64,000 nt of DNA, from assembly GCF_019263705.2 (NCBI RefSeq), contig NZ_JADQDK010000001.1:3782001-3846000 (forward strand), in the 5' to 3' direction. This document shows, in pieces, positions 49,662-61,851 of the stretch. This stretch comes from Pseudonocardia abyssalis (GTDB lineage: Bacteria; Actinomycetota; Actinomycetes; Mycobacteriales; Pseudonocardiaceae). The first letter of the stretch is position 1. Every line of letters begins with the position of its first letter. A program made the position numbers and the translations under genes. The notes under the pieces were generated by a model. That model ran no database searches and was not told the origin of the DNA. It saw only the letters and a program-made list of their open reading frames with translations.

Positions 49662-49776
49662 CGCGCACTCTCGACAGTGCGCGTAGCGACAACACGTGCG
49701 CGCGGAGCGGCGCGCGGGTTCCGGCCGCACCCCACGCGCACCTTCGCCGCCCACGCGCACCCTCGACGGTGCTCGG
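49662..49776. repeat. Two copies of the hairpin repeat downstream of the AbiEi-like gene
   Basis: Copy 3 at 49662-49683: CGCGCACT, CTCGAC, AGTGCGCG. Copy 4 at 49753-49776: ACGCGCAC, CCTCGACG, GTGC then diverged. The 49565-49835 gap has further partial copies and no gene. Confidence 0.7.
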
Positions 49777-49835
49777 GGCGTAGCGAGGTGCGCGGGCGTA
49801 GCGACGGCGTGCGCGCCCGCCGTCGGCGTGGGCGG

Positions 49836-51776
49836 TCAGGTCGGAGCGGGGGTGAGCGGGAGGTGGGTCGCGGCCCAGGCCAGCAGTGGTGACGGGTCGC
49901 CCACGTCGAGGAGTTCGCGCAGGTCGGACTCCGCGGCGGGCGGGACCGGGAGCACCGCGCCGACGAACCGGTGCCCGCCGCCGCCGTCGGGCACGGCGCG
50001 GGCGCAGAGCAGCGCCCCCACCTCGACCGTGGTGCTCGCGGTGCGCTCGGTGATCGTGACGGCTTCCCCACCCCGACGGTCGCGCACGTCGAGCCCGTCG
50101 CCGGGTCGGACGGCGAGCACCTCGTAGAGCGCGCGGTCGGCGTCGAGCCAGGACGCACCCAGCGCCGCCTCGTCGGCGGGGAGCAGCGGCCCGCGCTCGG
50201 TGAGGAACTGTGCGAACCATCCGCCCTCGTGCAGCGCGGCGTCGGCGGTGAACGGGTCGACGTAGGCGGCGTCGAGATCACCCGCGTCGCCCGCGCGCCA
50301 GGACGCGTAGTCGATCAGGTCCTCCTCGGCCGTGCCCCCGCGTCGCTCCAGGTACGCGATCGACTTGCGCCACAGCCAGCCCACGCGTTCCGCGAGCGGC
50401 GGCGACATCGGCCGCCCGCTGTGGCACTGCTTGTACTTGCGCCCCGACCCGCACCAGCACGGTTCGTTGCGGCCCGGCTCGGCGCCCAGCCCGGAGGCGG
50501 CGCGCGCGGCGAAGGCGAGATCGGGGTCGTCGTCGGGGGTGCCGATCGAGCGCCAGCGTCCGGTGGCCGCGGCGGCGTGGCCGCGGTCGGACTCGTACCA
50601 GGCCAGGCGGTCCTCCACGAACGGCCAGCCCTCGGCCTCGCTGCACGCCGCCCGAAGGTGCGACTCGGCGTCGAGCACCCGTCCGTCGCGCTCGGCCGCG
50701 GCGGCAGCCATCCACCGCGCGACGGCGGCGCGGGGCGAGGTGCCCGCCGCGGCGACCATCCGGTCGGCGAGCACGACGTACGCGGCGAGCCGCTCCGCGT
50801 CGCCGTCGACGAGCAGTTCCTCGGTGACCGCGACGAGGACGTCGGGCTCCTGCAGCAGTTCCAGCGCGCGGCGCAGGGTGCCGGGATCACCCGCGGGGTC
50901 GGCGAGCAGGTCGAGCGCCTCCAACGCGGTGGTGGCGGCGCCGTCGGTGCCGAGGCGGTCGATCAGGCGCCAGTGCCGGTCGGCCTCCTCCCCCGCGGCC
51001 CACACCGACTCCGCGTGCGCGAACTCGGGCCCGCGCCGCTCCAGCCCCGCCGCCGCAGCCAGCTCCGAGAGCGGTGGCACCGGGGAGGCGAAGACCGCGC
51101 GGTCGGCGACACGCGCCCCGAGCACGAGGTTCTCCGCCGACACCGGCAGCCCCGGCTCGTCGGGCGAGTCCAGCTCGGCCTCGTACGCGGTACGCACCCG
51201 CGCGAGGAGGTCGGGCGGGACCACCGGGTCGGCGTCGAGGACGGAGAGCTCGACTCCCCCGTCGGCGGTGACCCGCACCGCGAGCAGCGCGTCGGCCGGG
51301 AGCGCGGCGAGCCAGTCCTCCGGGCCGATCCACGACAGCTCCCCGTCGACGTCGTCGACGTCGAGGTGCTCGTCGCCGACGTGGGGTGCGGGCACGCGCA
51401 CGAACCCGGCGAGGTCGACGTCGAGGACCAGGAAGCCGCCCTCACGCTCCTCGGCGGTGAGCCGGTGGGTGAGCACCGCACCGGCCATGAGCTCGGGGGC
51501 GTGCACCACGACCTCGGGCGCCAGCAGCGTGATCGGCGACGACGGGTCGAGCATCGCCTCGTCGCCCGCGTCGAGCAGCAGTTCGTCGTCGGCGGGGAGA
51601 CCGAACCGGGTGGCGAGCTGCGCCTCCAGCTCCTGCGCCCCGAGCACGACGCGGGTGCGCGCCAGCTCGACGTAGGCCGCCGTGACGGTCTCCACCGGCG
51701 GCCGCTCCACGGCCGCGCCCGGGCGCCCGCGCCGGGTACCGCCCCGGGCCAGGACCCGCTGTCTCGACGTATCCAC
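49836..51776 (-). CDS. SEC-C motif protein of unknown function
   Basis: A 646-residue protein. Residue about 446 starts the zinc-binding SEC-C motif GRNEPCWCGSGRKYKQCH. The N-terminal half has helical, acidic repeats with alanine-rich segments (ADRMVAAAGTSPRAAVARWM), suggesting TPR-like structure. The C-terminal part (PFTADAALHEGGWFAQFLTE) is common to actinobacterial SEC-C proteins. Function unknown; SEC-C domains bind zinc and often nucleic acid or SecB-like partners. The GTG at 51776 is 14 bp after the next gene's stop. Confidence 0.75.
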   Translation of the reverse strand: MDTSRQRVLARGGTRRGRPGAAVERPPVETVTAAYVELARTRVVLGAQELEAQLATRFGLPADDELLLDAGDEAMLDPSSPITLLAPEVVVHAPELMAGAVLTHRLTAEEREGGFLVLDVDLAGFVRVPAPHVGDEHLDVDDVDGELSWIGPEDWLAALPADALLAVRVTADGGVELSVLDADPVVPPDLLARVRTAYEAELDSPDEPGLPVSAENLVLGARVADRAVFASPVPPLSELAAAAGLERRGPEFAHAESVWAAGEEADRHWRLIDRLGTDGAATTALEALDLLADPAGDPGTLRRALELLQEPDVLVAVTEELLVDGDAERLAAYVVLADRMVAAAGTSPRAAVARWMAAAAAERDGRVLDAESHLRAACSEAEGWPFVEDRLAWYESDRGHAAAATGRWRSIGTPDDDPDLAFAARAASGLGAEPGRNEPCWCGSGRKYKQCHSGRPMSPPLAERVGWLWRKSIAYLERRGGTAEEDLIDYASWRAGDAGDLDAAYVDPFTADAALHEGGWFAQFLTERGPLLPADEAALGASWLDADRALYEVLAVRPGDGLDVRDRRGGEAVTITERTASTTVEVGALLCARAVPDGGGGHRFVGAVLPVPPAAESDLRELLDVGDPSPLLAWAATHLPLTPAPT

Positions 51777-51790
51777 CCCTCAACCCTGGT

Positions 51791-52969
51791 TCACGCCATG
51801 AGCTCGGCCTGCACCGGGGCCGGGTAGCGCACGGCGAACCGCACGTCGCCGAGCAGGCCCTCCAGCTCGTGGGCGTGGCGCTCCAGCTCCGCGACGGCCT
51901 CCGCCCCGACGTCGGCGAGCAGCCGCATCGCGATCACGCCGTCCCTGCGCTGCACCCAGCTGCCGACGATCCGCCCGTTCACCCACAGCATCGGGCCGCC
52001 GTTGCCGTTGCGGTCGAACAGGAGCGGCGCGTGCTCGGGATCGAGGTGGAAGCCCCGCTGCTTCCACCCCATCGTCGACGGGTCGAGGCCGGGCAGGAGC
52101 CGCGCGGAGGGTTCCGGCGGCGCCACCGGGTCGACGTCGTCGGGCAGCACGTAGCCGGTGCCCTCGTCGAGCTCCACCTGCACCGCCCCGACGTCGGCGA
52201 GCGCGGTCTTCGTGGTGGCGACCGTCCAGCCCGCCCACCACGCCACGTCGGTGCGGGTGGCGGGTCCGAACGCGCGGAGCCAGCGCCGCACCAACCCCGC
52301 CGCCGACTCACGCACGTCGGCCTCGCCGAACCCGCCGGGCAGCCACGGGTCGGCCGCGGCCCAGCGGTACTGGCCGTTGATCCACGTCCCCGTCGGGCGG
52401 GCCCGGATGACGTGCCCGGTGAAGCCCAGTACGAGCAGGACGCGGGAGTGCGCGGCCTGCGTCGCCGCGAACTTCCCGGCGCCGATCGTCAGTGGCCGCG
52501 CCAGCTCGGGCAGCCGCGTGCCCACCTCGCGGGCGGTGAGCGGGCCCTCCGCGGCGAGCAGCGCGTGCACCCGCTCGTCGGCGGCGGCCAGCCACGCCCC
52601 GGGGTCGGCGATGCCGCTCGCGCCGATCGACGCCAGCAGGTCGCGTCGCTGCACCCGCGCGACGGCCAGGGTGGCCCCGTGGTGGGCCAGCCGGGCCGCG
52701 TCGTGGCCCAACACCCACAGCGTGCGGCGCATCGCGTGGTGGCGGATCAGCGTGCGGTCGTCGTAGAGCGCGGCTGAGAGCGGCTCCAGCGCAGGCGTGC
52801 GCATGCGCGCCGCCACCGACAGGTAGACCGTGACGGGGTCGGTGGAGTGCAGCGCGACGAGGTCGTCGGTGATCGCGACGACGTCGTCGGTGCGCGCGGA
52901 CGGCACGTGCCGGTGCCGCAGCGCGAGGCGGGCGCGGCGCTCGGCGGCGTCGATACGGCGGGCGGTCAC
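51791..52969 (-). CDS. Winged-helix DNA-binding protein, AlkZ/HTH_42 family
   Basis: A 392-residue HTH_42 (PF06224-type) protein. The segment LVALHSTDPVTVYLSVAARM and RTLIRHHAMRRTLWVLGHDA are typical, and the motif NGQYRWAAADPWLPG is near residue 220. Relatives include AlkZ, a glycosylase that unhooks DNA interstrand crosslinks. The Q-x-Q catalytic motif of AlkZ is not evident, so activity is uncertain. Upstream lies the PTH2-like gene on the same strand. Confidence 0.8.
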   Translation of the reverse strand: MTARRIDAAERRARLALRHRHVPSARTDDVVAITDDLVALHSTDPVTVYLSVAARMRTPALEPLSAALYDDRTLIRHHAMRRTLWVLGHDAARLAHHGATLAVARVQRRDLLASIGASGIADPGAWLAAADERVHALLAAEGPLTAREVGTRLPELARPLTIGAGKFAATQAAHSRVLLVLGFTGHVIRARPTGTWINGQYRWAAADPWLPGGFGEADVRESAAGLVRRWLRAFGPATRTDVAWWAGWTVATTKTALADVGAVQVELDEGTGYVLPDDVDPVAPPEPSARLLPGLDPSTMGWKQRGFHLDPEHAPLLFDRNGNGGPMLWVNGRIVGSWVQRRDGVIAMRLLADVGAEAVAELERHAHELEGLLGDVRFAVRYPAPVQAELMA

Positions 52970-52997
52970 CGGCGCAGCATGCCAGCGACCCCCGACA

Positions 52998-56654
<3,657 letters not shown>

Positions 56655-56830
56655 GTGTTCACTCCCTGCGGTGGTCTGTTGAGCTCGGGTCGGAGCTTAG
56701 CTCTACTCGCTGTCGAAGGCCCACCGGGCGTCGCACCGAACCTGTGACGACGGCCGTCCGGGGCGTCCTGCACCCGTTCGGAGGATGCCGCGGTGGCGCG
56801 GTCCGGCCGCGCCGCACAGGATCTCGTCAC

Positions 56831-57664
56831 GTGAACATCGTGATCGGCCCGGCCCTGGCCGTGGCCATGGTGGTGGCCGTGCTGTTGGGTGCGGCAGTGG
56901 CCTGGGCGGCGCGGCTGGGCACCTCGCGCGCCACCGTGACCGCCGCCCTGCGCGCCACGCTGCAGCTGGGCGTGGTGTCGATGCTGATCGGCGGCATCGT
57001 CGGGTCGTTCGCGCTGAGCGCCCTGTTCGTCGCCGTGATGGTCGTGGTGGCGGCACGCACCGCAGGACGGCGGATGACCGGCAGCGGCAGCGGCTGGTGG
57101 GCGGCGTTGCCGGTCGCGGTCACCCCGCTCCCGGTGGTGGGGGCGCTCGTGCTGGCCGGGGTGGTACCGGCGAACGGGATCTCGGTGATCCCCACGGCGG
57201 GCATCCTCATCGGCGGCACGATGACGGCCACCGCGCTGGCCGGGAAGCGGGCCCTGGACGAGCTGGAGGCCCGTCGCGGCGAGGTCGAGGCGGCGCTGTC
57301 GCTGGGGTTCGTGGCCCGGGACGCCGCGATCGAGATCGCCCGGCCGTCGGCGGCGTCGGCGCTGGTTCCGGTGACCGACCAGACCCGCACGGTGGGCCTC
57401 GTCACGCTGCCCGGCGCGTTCGTGGGCATGCTGCTCGGCGGGGCGTCCCCGGTCCAGGCCGGAGCGGTGCAGCTGCTCGTGCTGGTGCTGCTCCTCGCCG
57501 TGGAGACCGTCGCGGTGGCGCTGGCCGTGGAACTGGTGTGCCGGGGCCGGATCCACCGCGACACCGAGCCCGCGGCGATCCGGGCCGAACGGGCGCACCC
57601 CGGGCGCTTCAGCGCAGGGGGAGGAACAGCTCCTCGAAGATCTCCGGCGCCGACGCCGGGTTGA
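56831..57664 (+). CDS. UPF0014/FetB-like ABC permease
   Basis: A 277-residue protein with about seven hydrophobic segments. It has the family patterns RATVTAALRATLQLGVVSML, GMLIGGTMTATAL-like sequence near residue 135, and LVTLPGAFVGMLLGGASPVQ. E. coli FetB with ATPase FetA exports iron; no FetA is beside it here. The GTG at 56831 gives MNIVIGPALAV. Its last 56 bp overlap, tail to tail, the convergent PIG-L gene, unusually long for this window. Confidence 0.8.
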   Translation: MNIVIGPALAVAMVVAVLLGAAVAWAARLGTSRATVTAALRATLQLGVVSMLIGGIVGSFALSALFVAVMVVVAARTAGRRMTGSGSGWWAALPVAVTPLPVVGALVLAGVVPANGISVIPTAGILIGGTMTATALAGKRALDELEARRGEVEAALSLGFVARDAAIEIARPSAASALVPVTDQTRTVGLVTLPGAFVGMLLGGASPVQAGAVQLLVLVLLLAVETVAVALAVELVCRGRIHRDTEPAAIRAERAHPGRFSAGGGTAPRRSPAPTPG

Positions 57665-58397
57665 TCGGCGGGTCGACGATGTAGAACTCCGTGCCCATCC
57701 CGAGGGCGAACATGGGGTCGGGCATCGTCAGCATGAAGTGGTCGGGGCCCATCTGGCTCGCGTGGGCCCGCATCGACGCGCGCTTCTGCTCGACGAAGTC
57801 GACGGCGTCGACGCGGTGGGTGATCTCGGCCTCGGCCTTGCCCATCGTGTCGAGGCCGGGGGGCGGGGTGAAGTCCGGGTTCTGCGCCTTGAGGCCGCGC
57901 AGCATCCAGTCGCGGTTGATCGTGCCCTGCACGACGACCGGCACCGCCGACAGCTCCGCGGCCCGTTTCCCCACCCGGTGCACCTGGATGTGGTCGGGGT
58001 GGCCGTAGCCGCCGTTGTCGTCGTAGACGGTGAGGACGTCGGGCTCCTCCTCGTCGAGGATCACGGCGAGCCGCCGGGCCGCGTGCTCGACGTCGGCCTG
58101 CCAGAAGCAGTACGGGGCCTCGTTGCTCGGCTCGCCGATCATCCCGGAGTCGGTGTAGCCGAGGAACTCGACGCGCTTCGCGCCGATCACCGCGGCGGAG
58201 GCGTAGCACTCCGCGGAGCGCCGCACCGGCAGCTGCTCCCCCGGCTCGAGCACGCCGGGGACGGGTTCGCCCAGCTCACCGCGGGTGGCGAAGACGAGCA
58301 CCACCCGGTGCCCTGCCGCGGCGGCCCGGGCCAGGGTGCCGGCCGAACCGATCGACTCGTCGTCGGGATGGGCGTGAAAGGAGACGATGGTTCCCAC
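57609..58397 (-). CDS. PIG-L (LmbE-like) deacetylase
   Basis: A 262-residue zinc deacetylase. Metal motifs AHPDDESIGSAGTL at residue 9 and YGHPDHIQVHRVG near residue 125 are intact. Relatives include the mycothiol enzymes MshB and Mca; EFLGYTDSGMIGEPSNEAPY is common in one actinobacterial branch of unknown substrate. The GTG at 58397 follows TAGGCT by 7 nt. It is not clearly MshB or Mca, so the substrate stays open. Confidence 0.83.
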   Translation of the reverse strand: MGTIVSFHAHPDDESIGSAGTLARAAAAGHRVVLVFATRGELGEPVPGVLEPGEQLPVRRSAECYASAAVIGAKRVEFLGYTDSGMIGEPSNEAPYCFWQADVEHAARRLAVILDEEEPDVLTVYDDNGGYGHPDHIQVHRVGKRAAELSAVPVVVQGTINRDWMLRGLKAQNPDFTPPPGLDTMGKAEAEITHRVDAVDFVEQKRASMRAHASQMGPDHFMLTMPDPMFALGMGTEFYIVDPPINPASAPEIFEELFLPLR

Positions 58398-58434
58398 GTC
58401 ACCGAGCCTACGGCCCCGGCCCGACCGCCCGCGT

Positions 58435-58640
58435 AGAGCCGTGCGCGTGCACCTGCAGATCGTCCCGCCCGACGAGCACTCCACGACGTGCGCGCGTTCA
58501 CCGGCGCCGGGGCGGACGCGGTGGCCGTCCACCTCGGCCCCACGACGGCACGGCGGGGCGGAGGGCCGAGTTCGCGCGCCGCGCCGGCCTCCGAGACCGG
58601 CGCGCGCCGCACGCCACGGCCCGCGGCGGGGCGACGACGT
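58435..58640 (+). pseudogene. Fragment of a DUF389-like gene
   Basis: A piece reading RVHLQIVPPDEHSTT continues after a one-base shift as DVRAFTGAGADAVAVHLGPT. This resembles the N-terminus of DUF389/TIGR00341 membrane proteins. The rest of the gene is gone. It fills most of the 257-bp gap between the PIG-L and ATPase genes. Confidence 0.35.
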
Positions 58641-58654
58641 GCGACGAGCAGCGA

Positions 58655-60490
58655 TCAGGCCAGGATGCGGGTCAGCGCCGGGGCGATCTCCGCCAACCGC
58701 TTGACGACCTGCGCCCGTCCCCCACCCCGGGTGGCCAGCGGGAACGCCGCGGCCTCGGCCTCCGGCCCGCCGAGCGGGACCAGCACGTGCAGGCGGTCGA
58801 TGCCGCCCAGCGCCTCGGCCGGGTCGTCGCCCGCGGTGTGCAGGCAGTCCGACAGCAGCACGACGAACCGCTCGTCGGCCACCGCGGACGCGAGCTGCTT
58901 CGACGCCTCCCGCAACCCTGCCGCGAGGTCGGTGGTGCCGTGGCCGCGCAGCGCGATGAGGTCCGACAGCAGGTCCTCCGGTGGGCGCCGCACCCCCTGC
59001 GCCTGCAGCACCTTCACCCCCGCGCCGAACGCGAGCACGGACGGCTGCAGCTGCGGCGGCCCGTTCTCGTTGGCCACCACCACCCCGGCCGCGGCGACCG
59101 CGGCCAGCGCGACCGCGAGGCCCTTCATCGACCCCGAGATGTCGACGACGAGGCAGACCGCGCGCCGGTGCGCGGTCCACGTACGGGTGACCAGCTCCTC
59201 GGGCCGCCGCGACGCCGACGGGTCCCACGCCTCGAGCGTGCGGTCGAGGTCCAGGTCGCCGTCGAGGCGCCGCGACGGACCGAGCCGCCGCGTACCCCGC
59301 GCCTTCGCCGGACCGACCCGCCCGAGCCGGATGAACACCCGTCCCGCGAGCCGGCGCGCGGCCGCCCGCAGCTGCACGTCGGTGGCCACGGCCATGTCGG
59401 CGAGCATCGCCGCCGCGCCCTCCGGGTCCTCGCCGGCGAGGCGGTCGAGGGCGTCGACGTCGAGTTCGCCCGGCTCGGGAGAGACCTCCTCGAACGACGG
59501 GTGGTTGGCCGCGATCTGCTGCCGACCCTGGGTGCGGCCCGGCTGCTCGCGGCCGGGGCGCGACCGCTGCTGGAAGCCCGGGTTGTGGCCCGGGCTAGGA
59601 GCTTTTCCCTCTGCGTCCGGGGACTCCGTGTCGTCAGGGGACTCGGTCGGGTCCTCGTCGGTGGGCCAGTGCGCGTCGAGCAGCTCGTCGATCACCGACT
59701 CGGCGGTGCGGTCCACACCGTCGACGATCCGGATGCGACCCGACAGCGCGGCGTAGGCGGCGTCGCGCGCGGTCTCCCTCGACGGTTCGGTCTCCTTGCG
59801 GAGGTCGGCCAGCCCGGTGAGCACGAGTGACAGGTCGATCGCGCCACGGACGGACGAGCCCATCCGCACGTCGCGGTGCTCGCGGGTCGCGCGGGTCAGC
59901 GTCACCGACAGATCGACCCACGTGCCGGCCAGCCCGCTGACCGATGCGGTGATCGCCCGCTCCCCGTCGAGGTCCTGGTAGCCCAGCACGACGCGGCACA
60001 TGCGGTCGGCGATGGCCTGGCTGACGCGCGCGGTGCCGACGGCGTCGAACGGGTTCATCGCGGCGATCAGCCGGAAGTCCTTGCCCGCGTGCACGGTGCC
60101 CAGGCGCGGGACCGCGATCTCGCCCTCGGTCAGTACGGTGATGAGGACGTTGAGCGTCTCCTCGGGCACGCGGTTGAGCTCCTCCATGTAGAGCAGCCCG
60201 CCGGTGCGCATCGCGGTGATCAGCGGGCCGTCGACGAAGGAGTCGGGCTGGTAGCCGGTGGCGAGCACCTGCGACGGGTCGAACTGGCCGACCAGCCGCG
60301 CGGGCGTCAGCTCGGCGTTGCCCTCGACGAACACGACCTCCTGCCCGGTGTCGCGGGCGATCGAGCGCAGCAGCGTCGACTTGCCGGTGCCCGGCGGCCC
60401 TTCGATGACGACGTGCCGGCCGGTGACGAGCGCGACGGTGAGCACCTCGCGCTCACGGCGCAGGCCGACGACGGGGGTGGGCGTGGTCAC
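58655..60490 (-). CDS. Fused MoxR-type AAA+ ATPase and VWA-domain protein
   Basis: A 611-residue protein joining two usually separate partners. Residues about 8-270 form a MoxR-like ATPase (Walker A EGPPGTGKSTLL, Walker B GLLYMEELNRVP, sensor IAAMNPFDAVG). An acidic low-complexity linker spans 280-350. Residues about 430-611 form a von Willebrand A domain with MIDAS VVDISGSMKGLAVAL. MoxR-VWA pairs act as chaperones inserting metals or cofactors (CoxD/CoxE, NorQ/NorD). The GTG at 60490 has GAGAGG upstream. It follows the alcohol dehydrogenase gene, a possible client. Confidence 0.83.
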   Translation of the reverse strand: MTTPTPVVGLRREREVLTVALVTGRHVVIEGPPGTGKSTLLRSIARDTGQEVVFVEGNAELTPARLVGQFDPSQVLATGYQPDSFVDGPLITAMRTGGLLYMEELNRVPEETLNVLITVLTEGEIAVPRLGTVHAGKDFRLIAAMNPFDAVGTARVSQAIADRMCRVVLGYQDLDGERAITASVSGLAGTWVDLSVTLTRATREHRDVRMGSSVRGAIDLSLVLTGLADLRKETEPSRETARDAAYAALSGRIRIVDGVDRTAESVIDELLDAHWPTDEDPTESPDDTESPDAEGKAPSPGHNPGFQQRSRPGREQPGRTQGRQQIAANHPSFEEVSPEPGELDVDALDRLAGEDPEGAAAMLADMAVATDVQLRAAARRLAGRVFIRLGRVGPAKARGTRRLGPSRRLDGDLDLDRTLEAWDPSASRRPEELVTRTWTAHRRAVCLVVDISGSMKGLAVALAAVAAAGVVVANENGPPQLQPSVLAFGAGVKVLQAQGVRRPPEDLLSDLIALRGHGTTDLAAGLREASKQLASAVADERFVVLLSDCLHTAGDDPAEALGGIDRLHVLVPLGGPEAEAAAFPLATRGGGRAQVVKRLAEIAPALTRILA

Positions 60491-60515
60491 TCTGTTCCTC
60501 TCGTGGACACACGGG

Positions 60516-60541
60516 AACGGCACCCCCGTGGGGGTGCCGTT
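60516..60541 (-). terminator. Hairpin between the alcohol dehydrogenase and ATPase genes
   Basis: AACGGCACCCC and GGGGTGCCGTT form an 11-bp perfect stem with a 4-nt loop, 24 bp after the dehydrogenase stop. No U-tract follows. It may be a partial terminator that lowers expression of the downstream ATPase. Confidence 0.5.
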
Positions 60542-60565
60542 CACCGGTGGGGGAAGTGCGGGACG

Positions 60566-61693
60566 TCAGCTGTAGACGATGACGCCCTTCTGGTTCGTGC
60601 CCGCGTGCATGGCCTCGTAGCCCTCGGCGACCTGGTCGAGGGTGTAGGTCGTGGTGATGACCTCGTCGAGCTTCAGCACGCCGGCCCGGTAGAGCTCGAT
60701 CTGACGCAGGATGTCCCAGTTGGGGTTCGACTCGCCGAACAGCGAACCCTGGATGCGCTTCTGGAACAGCGTGACGTCGGCCAGCGAGACCGGCAGCGGG
60801 GTGGTGTCGGCGATGTTGCCCAGCGCGGTGACGACGACGGTGCCCGCCTTGCGGATCGACGCCATGGCCTGCCCGACGTACTCGGGCTTGATGACGCCGA
60901 CGGTGATGATCGCCGAGTCGGCACCCTGGCCGTTGGTGAACTGCTTGGCCAGCTCGGTGGCCTCCTCCATCGTCTCGACGCCGTGGGTGGCACCGAGCTG
61001 GGTGGCGTTCTCGCGCTTCAGCGCGATCGGGTCGACGGCGATGATGTTGGCCGCACCCGCGTGCGCCGCACCCTGGACCGCGTTGATGCCGACGCCGCCG
61101 ATGCCCATGACGATGACGGTGTGTCCGGGCTGGACCTGCGCCGAGTTGACCGCGGCGCCCCAACCGGTGCCGACGTTGCAGCCGAGCAGGCAGACCTTGT
61201 CCAGCGGCAGGTCGCTGGGGACCTTCACCACGGAGTCGGCGGAGACGGTGGTGGTCTCCACGAACGTCGAGATGCCGCACATCTGGCCGACGGGGGTGTC
61301 GGTGCCGGCGAGCTTGAGCCGGAAGCTGGAGGTGTCCTCCCAGCGCGAGCCGGCGAGCAGGCCCGCGCCGAGGTCGCACAGGTTCTGCTGGCCCGAGGCA
61401 CACCAGCGGCAGTGACCGCAGGAGGGCAGGAACGAGAAGACGACGTGGTCGCCCTCCTTGATGCCCTTGTGGTTGGCCGGGGCCTTGGTGACGATGCCCG
61501 CGCCCTCGTGGCCGCCCGCGAACGGGTAGACGCCCACGGGGATGTCGCCGGTGGCGATGTGGTCGTCGGAGTGGCACAGGCCGGAGGCCACGAGCTTGAC
61601 CTGGACCTCGCCGGGACGGGGGTCGTCCACCTCGAGGTCGACGACCTCGTACTTGCCGGGTGCCTGACGGACGATCGCTCCGCGAGTCTGCAT
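60566..61693 (-). CDS. NDMA-dependent-type zinc alcohol dehydrogenase
   Basis: A 375-residue medium-chain dehydrogenase. Catalytic zinc ligands are in SGLCHSDDH and GGHEGAGIVTK; structural zinc cysteines in SCGHCRWCASGQQNLCDLGA. The NAD fold motif is MGIGGVGINAVQGAAHAGA. The pattern CDLGAGLLAG and the general sequence fit the actinobacterial NDMA-dependent group, which often binds NAD tightly and works on benzyl or aliphatic alcohols. The ATG at 61693 has GGGAG upstream. It is divergent from benzoate-CoA ligase, so it may oxidise benzyl alcohol-type substrates, by inference. Confidence 0.85.
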   Translation of the reverse strand: MQTRGAIVRQAPGKYEVVDLEVDDPRPGEVQVKLVASGLCHSDDHIATGDIPVGVYPFAGGHEGAGIVTKAPANHKGIKEGDHVVFSFLPSCGHCRWCASGQQNLCDLGAGLLAGSRWEDTSSFRLKLAGTDTPVGQMCGISTFVETTTVSADSVVKVPSDLPLDKVCLLGCNVGTGWGAAVNSAQVQPGHTVIVMGIGGVGINAVQGAAHAGAANIIAVDPIALKRENATQLGATHGVETMEEATELAKQFTNGQGADSAIITVGVIKPEYVGQAMASIRKAGTVVVTALGNIADTTPLPVSLADVTLFQKRIQGSLFGESNPNWDILRQIELYRAGVLKLDEVITTTYTLDQVAEGYEAMHAGTNQKGVIVYS

Positions 61694-61793
61694 GTGTTCT
61701 CCCTTGAACAGTCGGGGGTTCGGTAGCCGCATTGCGGCGCGCCACACGGTTCATAGCAGGGTGCGCATGTCTTGGGAAGATCTACGGAAACGT

Positions 61794-61820
61794 TGACGGC
61801 CGACCGCCCACCAGTAGAGT
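61794..61820 (+). promoter_or_regulatory. Candidate promoter of the benzoate-CoA ligase gene
   Basis: TTGACG (61794-61799), 15-nt spacer, TAGAGT (61815-61820), 31 bp before the ATG. The spacer is a little short for the main sigma factor. The same TAGAGT hexamer precedes boxC. Confidence 0.4.
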
Positions 61821-61851
61821 CCGGTGACCCCGAACACGGAGCGCCACCACC

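Noticed and set aside
48419..49776. Insertion sequence with terminal inverted repeats around the AbiEi-like gene
   Set aside because: Each copy is itself a palindrome and there are two on each side; no transposase or target duplication is visible.
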